The notes under the pieces were generated by a model. That model did not search any database, was not told the DNA's origin, and saw nothing but the letters and a program-made list of their open reading frames with translations. From Endobacter medicaginis (GTDB lineage Bacteria; Pseudomonadota; Alphaproteobacteria; Acetobacterales; Acetobacteraceae): a DNA stretch of 64,000 nucleotides. The stretch covers positions 1 to 64,000 of the forward strand of contig NZ_JACHXV010000002.1 of NCBI RefSeq assembly GCF_014192375.1, in the 5' to 3' direction. How positions within the stretch are numbered: position 1 is the stretch's first letter; each line of letters begins with the position of its first letter. A program made the position numbers and the translations under genes. Shown here piece by piece: positions 32,389 to 40,574 of the stretch.

Positions 32389-33948
32389 ATGATGAGTTTC
32401 ACGCCGCTGAAGAAGGCCCTGATCTGGGGGACCTGCCTGCTCGGCCTGCTGCTGTGCATTCCGAACTTCGTCCGCCAGCCGACCCCGTCGACGCCGTGGC
32501 GGCAGATCCATCTCGGCCTCGACCTGCGCGGCGGGTCGTATCTGCTGCTGCAGGTCGATCTCGCCGCCCTCGAACGCGACCGCCTGGCGACGCTGACCGA
32601 CAATGTGCGCGCCAGCCTGCTCGCGGCCGGCCTGGGCTATCGCAATCTGACCGCCGATTCGGCGGCGCATGCGGTGACGTTCACGCCGCGCAGCCCGGAG
32701 GAAAGCACGCCCGATCTCGCCGCGATCGCAAAGATGCCGCGCGCGGTGCCGGGCGAGTTCGATGCCGCCGCGCGGCCCGACGGGTCGATCGCGGTGACGC
32801 TGTCGGGCGAGGCGATGAAGGCGCGCGCGCATGAGGCGCTGAGCCAGTCGGTGGAGATCGTGCGCCGGCGCATCGACGCCACCGGCGCGGTCGATCCGCA
32901 GATCAGCGTCTCGGGTCCGGACCGCATCGTCGTCAACCTGCCGGGGATTTCCGATCCGGAGCGGGTGAAGGCGCTGCTCGGCACCACGGCGAAGATGACG
33001 TTCAGGCTGCTCGACCCGAATGCAAGCCCCAACGCGCCGCCGCCGCCCGGCGTGACGCTGCTGCCGATGCAGGACAATCCGAACGAGAAGCTGCCGGTGC
33101 GCGACCATGTCGATGTCGATGGCGGCGATCTGACCAACGCCCAGGCCGGCCAGGACGGTCAGACCGGGCAATGGGCCGTCAACTTCACCTTCGACAATGC
33201 CGGGGCGCGTGAATTCGCCGATGTCACCCGGGCCAATCTGGGCAAGCGCTTCGCCATCGTGCTCGACAACAAGGTGATCTCGGCCCCGGTGATCCAGGGC
33301 GTGATCCCGTCCGGCTCGGGGCAGATCACCGGCAGTTTCACCGCGCAGTCGGCAACCGATCTCGCGCTGCTGCTGCGCGCCGGCGCCCTGCCCGCACCGC
33401 TGGCCGTGATCGAACAGCGCAGCATCGGCCCCGAGCTGGGGGCGGATTCCATCCGCGCCGGCGCGATCAGCCTGGGCGTCGGGCTGGTGCTGGTGATGGT
33501 GTTCATGGTGCTGTTCTACGGGCTGTTCGGCCTGTATGCAGATTTCGCCCTGGTGCTCAACCTGGTGCTGATGCTGGGCATCCTGTCGCTGTTCGAGGCG
33601 ACGCTGACCCTGCCCGGCATGGCCGGCATGCTGCTGACGCTGGGGATGGCGGTGGATGCCAACATCCTCATCAACGAGCGCATCCGCGAGGAGGTGAAGC
33701 GCGGGCGCACCGCGCTGGCGGCGATGCAGGCCGGGTTCGAGCGCGCCACCGGCACGATCATCGACTCGAACGCCACCGCGCTGCTGGCGCATGTGATGCT
33801 GTTCGTGTTCGGCTCCGGGCCGGTGAAGGGCTTCGCGCTCACCATCACCATCGGCATCGTCACCACCCTGTTCACCACCCTGTTCGTCTCGAAGATGCTG
33901 ATGGTCGGCTGGTATGCCGCGAAGCGTCCGAAGACGCTTCCGGTCTGA
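32389..33948 (+). CDS. secD: Protein translocase subunit SecD
   Basis: A 519-residue inner-membrane protein that works with SecF to drive late steps of Sec export using the proton gradient. One N-terminal helix, the LGLDLRGGSYLLLQVD motif (residues about 44-59), the P1 periplasmic domain, GAREFADVTRANLGKRFAIVLDNKVISAPVIQG, and five C-terminal helices with GMAVDANILINERIREE are all present. The double ATG at 32389/32392 leaves the exact start open. yajC, often upstream of secD, is not here; the upstream neighbour is a divergent oxidoreductase. Confidence 0.95.
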   Translation: MMSFTPLKKALIWGTCLLGLLLCIPNFVRQPTPSTPWRQIHLGLDLRGGSYLLLQVDLAALERDRLATLTDNVRASLLAAGLGYRNLTADSAAHAVTFTPRSPEESTPDLAAIAKMPRAVPGEFDAAARPDGSIAVTLSGEAMKARAHEALSQSVEIVRRRIDATGAVDPQISVSGPDRIVVNLPGISDPERVKALLGTTAKMTFRLLDPNASPNAPPPPGVTLLPMQDNPNEKLPVRDHVDVDGGDLTNAQAGQDGQTGQWAVNFTFDNAGAREFADVTRANLGKRFAIVLDNKVISAPVIQGVIPSGSGQITGSFTAQSATDLALLLRAGALPAPLAVIEQRSIGPELGADSIRAGAISLGVGLVLVMVFMVLFYGLFGLYADFALVLNLVLMLGILSLFEATLTLPGMAGMLLTLGMAVDANILINERIREEVKRGRTALAAMQAGFERATGTIIDSNATALLAHVMLFVFGSGPVKGFALTITIGIVTTLFTTLFVSKMLMVGWYAAKRPKTLPV

Positions 33949-33958
33949 GGGGCATTTC

Positions 33959-34909
33959 ATGGCCGTCATTCCCGCTTTCCGCCCCGTCCTGCGCTTCGTT
34001 CGCGACGACACGCGCATCGGCTTCATGAAGGGCCGCTTCGCCGGGCTCGCGACCTCGGCGGCGCTCTCGATCGCCTCGGTGGTGCTGTTCCTCCATCCCG
34101 GTCTGAAGCTGGGGCTGGATTTCTCGGGCGGTGTCACGGTCGAGGCCCGCACCGCCGGGCCGGCCGACACCGCGAAGCTGCGCACCGCACTTGCCGCGGC
34201 CGGCGTGCAGGCGGCAGGCATCCAGCGCTTCGGGGCAGCCGACGACGTGCTGATCCGGCTCGACCCGGCCGGCTCGGAAGCCGCCACCCAGGCGCAGCAG
34301 GCAAAGGTGAAGTCGGCCATCGAGACCGCCCAGCCCGGCTCGACGATCCTGCGCATCGATGCAGTGGGCCCGTCGGTGTCGGCGGAGCTGTTCCGCAACG
34401 GGCTGCTCGCACTGGGCATCAGCCTGCTGATGATCCTCGCCTATATCTGGTTCCGCTTCGAATGGGAGTTCGCGCTCTCGGCGGTGATCACGCTGGTGCT
34501 GGACCTGACCAAGACGGTCGGGTTCCTGGTGATCACGCGGTTCGAGTTCGACCTGGTGATGGTCGCCGCGATCCTGACCATCCTGGGCTATTCGACCAAC
34601 GACAAGGTGGTGGTCTACGACCGGGTGCGCGAGAACCTGCGCAAATACCGCTCGATGCCGCTGCGCGAGCTGATCGACCTGTCGATCAACGAAACGCTGA
34701 ACCGCACGCTCGGCACCTCCACCACGGTGTTCCTCGCCGCCCTGCCGCTGGCACTGTTCGGCGGCGAGAGCCTGTCGGGCTTTGCCTGGGTGATGCTGTT
34801 CGGCATCGTGGTCGGCACGTCGAGCTCGATCTTCATCGCCGCGCCGCTGCTGCTGCTGATGGGCGAAGGCCGGCTCAAGCGCGCCGCCCAGCCGCCGAAG
34901 GTGCGCTGA
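33959..34909 (+). CDS. secF: Protein translocase subunit SecF
   Basis: A 316-residue partner of SecD. It has the N-terminal helix, LGLDFSGGVTVEAR (residues about 43-56), a short P4 domain, and five helices with ILGYSTNDKVVVYDRVRENLRKYR and the late NETLNRTLGTSTTVFL. It starts 10 bases after secD, with AGGGG before the ATG, so the two are co-translated in the usual order. Confidence 0.95.
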   Translation: MAVIPAFRPVLRFVRDDTRIGFMKGRFAGLATSAALSIASVVLFLHPGLKLGLDFSGGVTVEARTAGPADTAKLRTALAAAGVQAAGIQRFGAADDVLIRLDPAGSEAATQAQQAKVKSAIETAQPGSTILRIDAVGPSVSAELFRNGLLALGISLLMILAYIWFRFEWEFALSAVITLVLDLTKTVGFLVITRFEFDLVMVAAILTILGYSTNDKVVVYDRVRENLRKYRSMPLRELIDLSINETLNRTLGTSTTVFLAALPLALFGGESLSGFAWVMLFGIVVGTSSSIFIAAPLLLLMGEGRLKRAAQPPKVR

Positions 34910-34910
34910 G

Positions 34911-34938
34911 ACCGCGCCGCACCGTTCACGTGCGCGGT
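34911..34938. terminator. Hairpin between convergent secF and lipoprotein genes
   Basis: ACCGCGC (34911-34917) pairs with GCGCGGT (34932-34938) around a partly paired centre. It overlaps the last codons of the convergent lipoprotein gene and would work in both directions. No T-run is present. Confidence 0.35.
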
Positions 34939-35336
34939 GCGGGGGCGGCAGGAAGCGGCGGGTGGCGCAGGAATTCCGGCGGCACGGTCGAGGGCGCCGG
35001 CTGGCCATCGATCTCGCGCCGGGTGACGTAATCGATCAAAGCCTCTGCGGGTGCGGGCGACGTGTTGCCCTGAGCCAGAGACAGCAGGGCCGCGCGATCG
35101 AGATGGATGACCTGGAGCAGGTCCATGCCGGTGGCCCGCCCGGAGGTCATGAAGGCGAGCGCCATGCCGTGCGCGATGGCGTAGCGGTCGCCCGCCACGG
35201 CCGCGGGCGGCGGCGGCGCGGACAGACGGCTGGTCGGCGCGCAGCCCGACAGGCACATCAGACCGCTTAGCAGGGCCAATACGCTGGCAGCTTGCCTGCG
35301 CCGGTGCGGGGAGAAGGCTTGGGCGGATCGGCGCAT
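34926..35336 (-). CDS. Small hypothetical lipoprotein
   Basis: A 136-residue protein with a basic N-terminus, a hydrophobic stretch and the lipobox L-S-G-C (Cys32), so it is probably a lipid-anchored envelope protein. The mature part is proline-rich at both ends, with a helical middle (RYAIAHGMALAFMTSGRATGMDLLQVIHLDRAALLSLAQ). No family is recognised. The ATG at 35336 gives the best signal sequence but lacks an evident ribosome binding site. Confidence 0.6.
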   Translation of the reverse strand: MRRSAQAFSPHRRRQAASVLALLSGLMCLSGCAPTSRLSAPPPPAAVAGDRYAIAHGMALAFMTSGRATGMDLLQVIHLDRAALLSLAQGNTSPAPAEALIDYVTRREIDGQPAPSTVPPEFLRHPPLPAAPAPRT

Positions 35337-35460
35337 CGGGATGGAGGCTAACGCAAACACCGGGCGGGTGAAATCCCACCTTGCCGGATTGCGGGCCGGA
35401 TGGCGCAGCCTTCGGCCATCATCCTTGATGCCGATGCGGTGGCGGCCCTCAAACGCGATC

Positions 35461-35490
35461 GGGCCGGATGGGGCTGCCCCCATCCGGCCC
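35461..35490 (-). terminator. Terminator after mscL
   Basis: GGGCCGGATGGGG (35461-35473) and CCCCATCCGGCCC (35478-35490) are perfect 13-bp arms around a four-base loop, 28 bases past the mscL stop. Only a short GTTTG follows on the minus strand. Confidence 0.65.
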
Positions 35491-35518
35491 GGCCAATGGT
35501 CAGGAACGCCGGGCGCGC

Positions 35519-35959
35519 TTACGAGGCGCGGCCGGTTGCGAGCAGGTCGCGGATCTCGGTCAGCAGTACGTCGGTCGTGCTCGGCGCGGCGGGAGCGGCG
35601 TCCTGACGCACGCGCAGCTTGGTGAGGACGCGCACCAGCACGAAGATCACGAAGCTGACGATGAGGAACTGGATCACCGAGTTGAGGAAGCTGCCGTAGT
35701 TGAAGGTGACGGCCCCAGCCTTCTGCGCCTCGGCGAGGCTCGGCATCACCGGACCCTTGAGCGTGACGAACATGTTCGAGAAGTCGATGCCGCCGGTGGC
35801 AAGCCCGATGAACGGGCTGATCAGATCCTTCACCAGGCTGTTGACGATCGCGGTGAACGCAGCACCGATGATGATACCGACCGCCAGATCGACCACGTTG
35901 CCGCGGGTGATGAACGCCTTGAAGTCGCTGATGAAGCTCGACTTGGGGATTGCAACCAT
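35519..35959 (-). CDS. mscL: Large-conductance mechanosensitive channel MscL
   Basis: A 146-residue inner-membrane channel that opens under membrane tension to release osmolytes. FKAFITRGNVVDLAVGIIIGAAFTAIVNSLVKDLISPFIG covers the N-terminal amphipathic helix and pore-lining helix 1, and FLIVSFVIFVLVRVL is helix 2. The charged C-terminal bundle (TTDVLLTEIRDLLA) follows. Length is typical. Confidence 0.95.
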   Translation of the reverse strand: MVAIPKSSFISDFKAFITRGNVVDLAVGIIIGAAFTAIVNSLVKDLISPFIGLATGGIDFSNMFVTLKGPVMPSLAEAQKAGAVTFNYGSFLNSVIQFLIVSFVIFVLVRVLTKLRVRQDAAPAAPSTTDVLLTEIRDLLATGRAS

Positions 35960-36145
35960 GAAGTCTCTCCGTTGATGGGTCGCGGGATGATGGTGAGTGT
36001 TTGTATTGCAGGCCGGCTGTTCTGAAACAGATGGCTCCAGCGAGCGGGTATTCCTGCCCCTGCAAAATCCCTTCTCACAGAAATAGAAAACTTGTCAAAG
36101 ATGATACGCGGGCGAAGCCATCAGGCAATGGGGGGCGGACGTCGA

Positions 36146-37018
36146 TCACACCTGCCAGGCGAGGATCTCCACCGTCGGGTTCGCGATCGCGTCGCGCGCG
36201 GCGATCAGCGCCAGCTCGCCCCGGTCGGTGACGGGGTCGGGACGGGTCGCCTCCAGCACCGACCAGACCGAAGAGGCAGCGCGGCGCAGGGCGGTGGCGG
36301 CATCGGCACCAGCGCAGACATGATGCAGGAACAGGGCGGCAATCAGGTCGCCCGCCCCGTTGACCTGTACGTCGAGCCGGCGGGTGCGGAGCCGGGTACG
36401 GTGGTCACCGTGCAGCACCAGCAGGTCGAGCGCATCGGCGGGCGTGTCGTCGAGATCGAGACTCGTGACCGCGACGATGCGCGGGCCGGCGGGGCGCATG
36501 CGCGCGGCGAGTGCTTCCGCCGCCGCCAGCGCCCGCACCTCGGTCGTGATGTCGGGGGCGCCGGTCAGCCTGCCGAGCTCGAAAAGGTTCGGGGTGAGGA
36601 TGTCGGCCTGCTTTACCGCCTGATTGGCGAAGAATTCGGCCACGCCGGGACGCACGAAAACGCCGCGCCCGACATCGCCGATCACCGGATCGCAACACCA
36701 CAGCGCATCCTGGCGCGCATCCCGCACCCGGCGCACCGCGCCCAGGATCGCGTCCCCCGTGGCCGGATCGCCGACATAGCCCGACAACACCGCCCCCACC
36801 CCGGCAAGCGCGCCGCGCGCCGCCATGCCGTCCACCAGACCGGCGATGGTGTCGGGCGGCGTGACCATACCGGTCCACGCGCCATAGCCGGTGTGGTTGG
36901 AGAACTGCACGGTATGGATGGCCCATACCTCGTGGCCGAGCGACTGCAGCGGAAAGACCGCCGCCGCGTTACCCACATGGCCATAGGCCACCCAGGACTG
37001 GATCGAGAGGATATTCAT
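36146..37018 (-). CDS. pdxY: Pyridoxal kinase
   Basis: A 290-residue PfkB/ribokinase-fold enzyme that phosphorylates pyridoxal in vitamin B6 salvage. The family's N-terminus [21 protein letters not shown] and [11 protein letters not shown] are present, as is DPVIGD in the ATP site. The catalytic anion-hole loop appears as [12 protein letters not shown]. Length is standard for PdxY. It is divergent from the old-yellow-enzyme gene, with 73 bases between the starts. Confidence 0.9.
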   Translation of the reverse strand: MNILSIQSWVAYGHVGNAAAVFPLQSLGHEVWAIHTVQFSNHTGYGAWTGMVTPPDTIAGLVDGMAARGALAGVGAVLSGYVGDPATGDAILGAVRRVRDARQDALWCCDPVIGDVGRGVFVRPGVAEFFANQAVKQADILTPNLFELGRLTGAPDITTEVRALAAAEALAARMRPAGPRIVAVTSLDLDDTPADALDLLVLHGDHRTRLRTRRLDVQVNGAGDLIAALFLHHVCAGADAATALRRAASSVWSVLEATRPDPVTDRGELALIAARDAIANPTVEILAWQV

Positions 37019-37091
37019 CCCCGACGCCTCGAAATCTGCCTCTGCCCGGCCCACATGGCTTGGCTCCCCCTCAGCAATAGAGAATTGATGG

Positions 37092-38162
37092 ATGTCGAGC
37101 CTGTTCAGCCCGATCGTGTTGCGCTCGGTCACTGCGCGCAACCGTATCGCCGTCTCGCCGATGTGCCAGTACAGCGCCGTCGACGGGCTCGGCAATGACT
37201 GGCACATACAGAATCTCGGTGCGAAGGCGGCGGGTGGCGCCGGCATCGTCTGCGTCGAGGCCACGCATGTCTCGCCCGACGCGCGCATCACGCCGGGCTG
37301 CCTGGGGCTCTGGAACGATGCGCAGACGGCGTTTGCCGCCCGGCTGGCCGGGATCATCACTCAAAGCGGGGCGGTGCCGGCCATCCAGATCGCCCATGCC
37401 GGACGCAAGGCGAGCTGTGCGCGACCCTGGGAGGGCGGCGCGCAGCTCGGGCTCGCGGAGGGCGGTTGGCCGACGGTCGGGCCGACCGCGGTGCCGTTCC
37501 AGCCGGACGAGCGCGCGCCCGCGGCACTCGACGATGCGGCGATCGAGACCGTCATCGCGCGCTTCGGCGAAGCCGCGGCGCGGGCACGCCGGGCGGGGTT
37601 CCAGATCGTGGAGGTGCATGCGGCGCATGGCTATCTGCTGCACGAATTCCTCTCGCCGCTGACCAATACCCGTGACGATTCCTGGGGTGGCGATGCGGAA
37701 CGACGGGGAACGCTGCTGATGAGGGTCATCGATGCGGTACGCGCCGAGTGGCCGGCCGAGCTTCCGCTGTTCGTACGCGTCTCCGCCTCGGACTGGGCGG
37801 AAGGCGGTCTCACGATCGACGACACGGTCGCACTCGCTCGGCGTCTGGCGGCGCGGGGAGATGTCGATCTGATCGACTGCTCGTCCGGCGGGCTGGTGCC
37901 GGATGCGAAGATCGCCACCGGGCCGGGCTATCAGGTGCCGTTCGCTGAAGCGGTGCGGCGCGGCAGCGGGCTTGCGACCGGTGCGGTCGGGATGATCGAC
38001 GACCCGCAGCAGGCGCAGGCCATCATCGATTCGAGCCAGGCAGATCTGGTGCTGCTGGCCCGCGCGCTGCTGGCCGACCCGGCCTGGCCGCTGCGCGCGG
38101 CGAAGGCGCTCGGCGCGAAGGTGAACCTGCCGCCGCAATACCTCAGGGCCCACCTGTCGTAG
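37092..38162 (+). CDS. NADH:flavin oxidoreductase, old yellow enzyme (YqjM type)
   Basis: A 356-residue FMN enzyme that reduces activated C=C bonds with NAD(P)H. SPMCQYSA near residue 22 carries the Cys that marks the YqjM class, IQIAHAGRKAS supplies the His and Arg contacts, and VEVHAAHGYLLHEFLSPLTNTRDDSWGG is the family core. The FMN phosphate loop (ATGAVGMI) is near the end. The physiological substrate is unknown. No operon partner is apparent. Confidence 0.88.
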   Translation: MSSLFSPIVLRSVTARNRIAVSPMCQYSAVDGLGNDWHIQNLGAKAAGGAGIVCVEATHVSPDARITPGCLGLWNDAQTAFAARLAGIITQSGAVPAIQIAHAGRKASCARPWEGGAQLGLAEGGWPTVGPTAVPFQPDERAPAALDDAAIETVIARFGEAAARARRAGFQIVEVHAAHGYLLHEFLSPLTNTRDDSWGGDAERRGTLLMRVIDAVRAEWPAELPLFVRVSASDWAEGGLTIDDTVALARRLAARGDVDLIDCSSGGLVPDAKIATGPGYQVPFAEAVRRGSGLATGAVGMIDDPQQAQAIIDSSQADLVLLARALLADPAWPLRAAKALGAKVNLPPQYLRAHLS

Positions 38163-38179
38163 GGATGATGTGAGCGCGG

Positions 38180-38209
38180 TTGCATTTTCCGGCCGGGCTG
38201 CGCTATAGG
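38180..38209 (+). promoter_or_regulatory. Promoter of rpmE
   Basis: TTGCAT (38180-38185) and TATAGG (38204-38209) are spaced by 18 bases, 61 bases before the rpmE start codon. Confidence 0.5.
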
Positions 38210-38269
38210 CCCGCGTCTTACTCAGCGTCCCGGTCGGCATCGGGGCCATGCAGCTCCGAGGATCACGCC

Positions 38270-38500
38270 ATGAAGCCGGGCATCCACCCCGATTACCACG
38301 ACATCAACATCGTCATGACCGACGGCACCACCTATGTGACGCGCTCCTGCTACGGCAAGGCAGGCGACACGCTGCGCCTCGACATCGACCCGAAATCGCA
38401 CCCCGCCTGGACCGGCGTGCAGCGCATGCTCGATACGGGTGGCCAGGTGGCGAAGTTCAACAAGCGCTTCGCCGGCATCGGCACCCGCGCCAAGGGCTGA
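38270..38500 (+). CDS. rpmE: 50S ribosomal protein L31
   Basis: A 76-residue bL31. It starts [22 protein letters not shown] and ends with [14 protein letters not shown], both typical of the alphaproteobacterial form. Only one cysteine is present (in SCYGK), so it is the zinc-less type, lacking the four-cysteine set. GAGGATCACGCC precedes the ATG. A perfect terminator follows the stop. Confidence 0.95.
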   Translation: MKPGIHPDYHDINIVMTDGTTYVTRSCYGKAGDTLRLDIDPKSHPAWTGVQRMLDTGGQVAKFNKRFAGIGTRAKG

Positions 38501-38525
38501 GTTCCAGCCCCTCGCGGCAGGACGA

Positions 38526-38561
38526 AAAAAGGGCGCCTCCCGGCCGGGAGGCGCCCTTTTT
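38526..38561 (+). terminator. Intrinsic terminator of rpmE
   Basis: GGGCGCCTCCCGG pairs with CCGGGAGGCGCCC with no unpaired arm bases, preceded by A6 and followed by T5. It is symmetrical enough to work in both directions and insulates rpmE from hsp20. Confidence 0.9.
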
Positions 38562-38569
38562 CTGTCTCT

Positions 38570-38598
38570 CTTGACAGCCCGGCTGCGCCTTCCAATCT
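38570..38598 (+). promoter_or_regulatory. Heat-shock (sigma-32-like) promoter of hsp20
   Basis: CTTGACA (38570-38576) and CCAATCT (38592-38598), 15 bases apart, resemble the sigma-32 boxes CTTGAAA and CCCATNT. They sit about 100 bases before a small heat-shock protein gene, so RpoH control is likely. Confidence 0.5.
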
Positions 38599-38604
38599 TT
38601 GCTT

Positions 38605-38698
38605 CATCGAGGTGCCCGCACGGGGCTTCGAGATCACCACCGGTTCCGGCCGCTCGGCGGAACCACACGATGACCTTGCCTTCGAGGAGGTTTTCTTC
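38605..38698 (+). ncRNA. ROSE-like RNA thermometer in the hsp20 leader
   Basis: The leader can fold into successive hairpins. One is GGTTCCG (38642-38648) with CGGAACC (38658-38664). The last pairs ACCTTGCC (38673-38680) with the ribosome binding site segment GAGGAGGT (38684-38691), with a GG mismatch facing the binding-site G, and extends outward a few pairs to 38669/38695. TTGCC opposite AGGAGG resembles the UYGCU motif of ROSE thermometers, which melt on heating and allow translation. Folding is by eye. Confidence 0.5.
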
Positions 38699-39181
38699 AT
38701 GACCTACGATTTCGCTCCCCTGTTCCGTACCGCGATCGGCTTCGACCGCCTCGCGCGTCTGGTCGACACCGCAGCACAGAATGCCGGCAGCACCGGCTAT
38801 CCGCCCTACAATATCGAGAAGACCGCCGATGACAGCTATCGCATCTCGATGGCGGTGGCCGGCTTCGCGCCCGAGGATCTCGACATCACCGTGCGCGAGG
38901 GCACGCTGATCGTCACCGGCCGCGTGCAGGACGAGGATGGTCGTGGCGAGCTGCTGTATCGCGGCATCGCCGGTCGCGCCTTCGAGCGCCGCTTCGCGCT
39001 GGCCGACCATATCGTCGTCGACGGCGCCGATCTGGCCAACGGCCTGCTCAATATCGGCCTGAAGCGGATCGTGCCCGAGGCGCTGAAGCCGCGTCGCATC
39101 GAGATCGGCGCGCTTCAGGACAATGCCGCCCGGGCTCCGGTCGCGACCATCGAGGCCGGCAACGAGCGCAGCGCTGCCTGA
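38699..39181 (+). CDS. Small heat-shock protein (Hsp20/IbpA family)
   Basis: A 160-residue ATP-independent chaperone that holds unfolding proteins. FRTAIGFDRL near residue 9 is the IbpA-type N-terminal segment. The alpha-crystallin domain runs from about residue 34 (YPPYNIEKTADDSYRISMAVAGF) through LIVTGR to GLLNIGLKRIVPE, and the tail carries RRIEI, the I-x-I-type motif for oligomer contacts. GAGGAGG lies eight bases before the ATG but can be masked by the leader hairpin. Stand-alone gene between two terminators. Confidence 0.92.
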   Translation: MTYDFAPLFRTAIGFDRLARLVDTAAQNAGSTGYPPYNIEKTADDSYRISMAVAGFAPEDLDITVREGTLIVTGRVQDEDGRGELLYRGIAGRAFERRFALADHIVVDGADLANGLLNIGLKRIVPEALKPRRIEIGALQDNAARAPVATIEAGNERSAA

Positions 39182-39207
39182 ACGGCGGATTGCCGAATGT
39201 AACTGGA

Positions 39208-39237
39208 GGGGACCGGCCACGGCCGGTCCCCTTTTTT
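39208..39237 (+). terminator. Intrinsic terminator of hsp20
   Basis: GGGGACCGGCC and GGCCGGTCCCC form a perfect 11-bp stem with a two-base loop followed by T6, 27 bases past the hsp20 stop. Confidence 0.9.
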
Positions 39238-39262
39238 CATGCCCGCTTCGCGCCCGGAGCGC

Positions 39263-39322
39263 TTGACCCCTGCCCCGCTGCCGCCCCATATGCCGGTCCT
39301 ACTGGTATCCTTGCCGGATACC
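39263..39322 (+). promoter_or_regulatory. Promoter and inverted repeat upstream of trcR
   Basis: TTGACC (39263-39268) and CATATG (39287-39292) form a plausible promoter with an 18-base spacer. Directly after it GGTATCC (39304-39310) and GGATACC (39316-39322) are exact complements around TTGCC. This is either an operator at the transcription start or a leader hairpin, about 90 bases before the ATG. Confidence 0.5.
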
Positions 39323-39411
39323 GCACGCGACACGGATCTGCCGGCGCGGCCCGGGCCCGGGGTTCGCCGCCCGGTCGTGTCGTGAGATCCCCCGATGAGG
39401 GATAAGAGACG

Positions 39412-39990
39412 ATGACCCTGCCCCTGATGCCGAAGGCGACGGCCGTATGGCTGATCGAGAAGACGGCCCTCACCTTCACCCAGATCGCCGAATTCTGCGG
39501 CATGCACCCGCTCGAGGTGCAGGCCATCGCCGATGGCGAGGTCGCGCAGGGAATCGTCGGTTATGACCCGGTGGCCAATCACCAGGTGACGGCCGAGGAA
39601 ATCACCCGCTGCGAGGCCGATCCGGCGGCGCGGCTGAAGATCCTGCCGCAGGCGCATCCGGCCCCCAAGAAGGGCCGCGGCGCGCGCTATACCCCGGTTG
39701 CGAAGCGCAACGACCGTCCGGACGCGATCGCCTATGTGTTGCGCAACTTCCCGCAGCTCGGCGAGGCACAGATCGTCAAGCTGCTCGGCACCACCAAGGA
39801 CACCATCCAGAAGGTGCGCGACCGCCAGCACTGGAACAGTGCGAACATCAAGCCGCGCGACCCGGTGATCCTGGGCCTGTGCAGCCAGACCGACCTCAAT
39901 GCGATGGTCAATGCCGCCAACGAGCGGCTGATCCGTGACGGCCAGCAGGTGCCGGTCGCCCCGGCCCCGGAAGAAACCGAGACCGTCTGA
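39412..39990 (+). CDS. trcR: Cell-cycle transcriptional regulator TrcR (formerly DUF1013)
   Basis: A 192-residue protein conserved across alphaproteobacteria. It starts MTLPLMPKATAVWLIEKTALTFTQIAEFCGMHPLEVQAIADGE, with one helix-turn-helix-like unit, and a second unit reads LGEAQIVKLLGTTKDTIQKVRDRQHW near residue 115. The family is linked to RNA polymerase and cell-cycle transcription in Caulobacter. Family identity is clear; the role here is taken from the family. GAGGGATAAGAGACG precedes the ATG. It is followed by a hairpin shared with the convergent YdcH-family gene. Confidence 0.9.
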   Translation: MTLPLMPKATAVWLIEKTALTFTQIAEFCGMHPLEVQAIADGEVAQGIVGYDPVANHQVTAEEITRCEADPAARLKILPQAHPAPKKGRGARYTPVAKRNDRPDAIAYVLRNFPQLGEAQIVKLLGTTKDTIQKVRDRQHWNSANIKPRDPVILGLCSQTDLNAMVNAANERLIRDGQQVPVAPAPEETETV

Positions 39991-39998
39991 CATGAGAA

Positions 39999-40023
39999 GG
40001 GCCGGGAGCGATGCCCCCGGCCC
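39999..40023. terminator. Hairpin between trcR and the convergent YdcH gene
   Basis: GGGCCGGG (39999-40006) and CCCGGCCC (40016-40023) form an 8-bp stem nine bases past the trcR stop and 22 bases past the end of the convergent small gene. It can serve both. Confidence 0.55.
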
Positions 40024-40044
40024 CCGCTTTGCAGAGCGGCGCCG

Positions 40045-40212
40045 TCAGTGGTGCTGGAGCCGCTCCATCTCCTCCTTGAGGCGCAGTTTCTGAAGCTTGA
40101 GGCTGGCGAGAACGCCGCTGTCGGGAAGCGGTCGGTGATCCTCGTCGCGGATGCGGTCGTCGAGGCTGGCGTGTCGGGATTTGAGCGTGTCGATCCTGGA
40201 TTGCAGGCTCAT
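40045..40212 (-). CDS. YdcH-family (DUF465) small coiled-coil protein
   Basis: A 55-residue protein, MSLQSRIDTLKSRHASLDD and onward, ending LKLQKLRLKEEMERLQHH. The two-helix hairpin with the central P-L-P-D-S turn and L-K-x-x-K-L-R-L-K-E-E is the DUF465/YdcH pattern. The function of the family is unknown. AAGGAGCCTTGAAC before the ATG is a good start. It is divergent from a second member of the same family at 40308. Confidence 0.85.
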   Translation of the reverse strand: MSLQSRIDTLKSRHASLDDRIRDEDHRPLPDSGVLASLKLQKLRLKEEMERLQHH

Positions 40213-40307
40213 GTTCAAGGCTCCTTCCGTCGTCCGGTTGGGCTTCTGACGCTAGACCCGGATCGCGCGCGCGCGCCACACAAATCCGTCACGCCAAAGA
40301 CTTTGTA

Positions 40308-40574
40308 ATGTCACACCGCGATCCGTCTGGGGCGGGAATGACGGCGGCGGCGGCGCATGCTATGGCGGATTCCATGCTCAACGATCGCGACACGATGCTG
40401 CGTCACCTGCACGAGCTGCGCAGCGAGCACCGGGACCTCGACACGGTGATCAGCCGGCTGGTCGATGCGACCGTCGACCAGCTCCAGCTCCAGCGGCTCA
40501 AGAAGCGCAAGCTGCTGCTCAAGGACGAGATCGCGCGCATCGAGAGCCGGCTGATCCCGGATTCCATCGCGTGA
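40308..40574 (+). CDS. YdcH-family (DUF465) protein, second copy
   Basis: Up to 88 residues. The conserved part starts near residue 24 ([27 protein letters not shown]) and ends [19 protein letters not shown], again DUF465. Four in-frame ATGs (40308, 40338, 40362, 40374) leave the start open; the last gives the usual family length of about 66 residues. Its stop overlaps the GTG start of purE, so it heads the purE-purK operon. Confidence 0.8.
   Translation: MSHRDPSGAGMTAAAAHAMADSMLNDRDTMLRHLHELRSEHRDLDTVISRLVDATVDQLQLQRLKKRKLLLKDEIARIESRLIPDSIA

Noticed and set aside
31657-34419. 920-residue open frame antisense to secD
   Set aside because: Arginine/glutamine/histidine-rich composition typical of the complementary strand of GC-rich genes, and secD and secF on the other strand are unmistakable.
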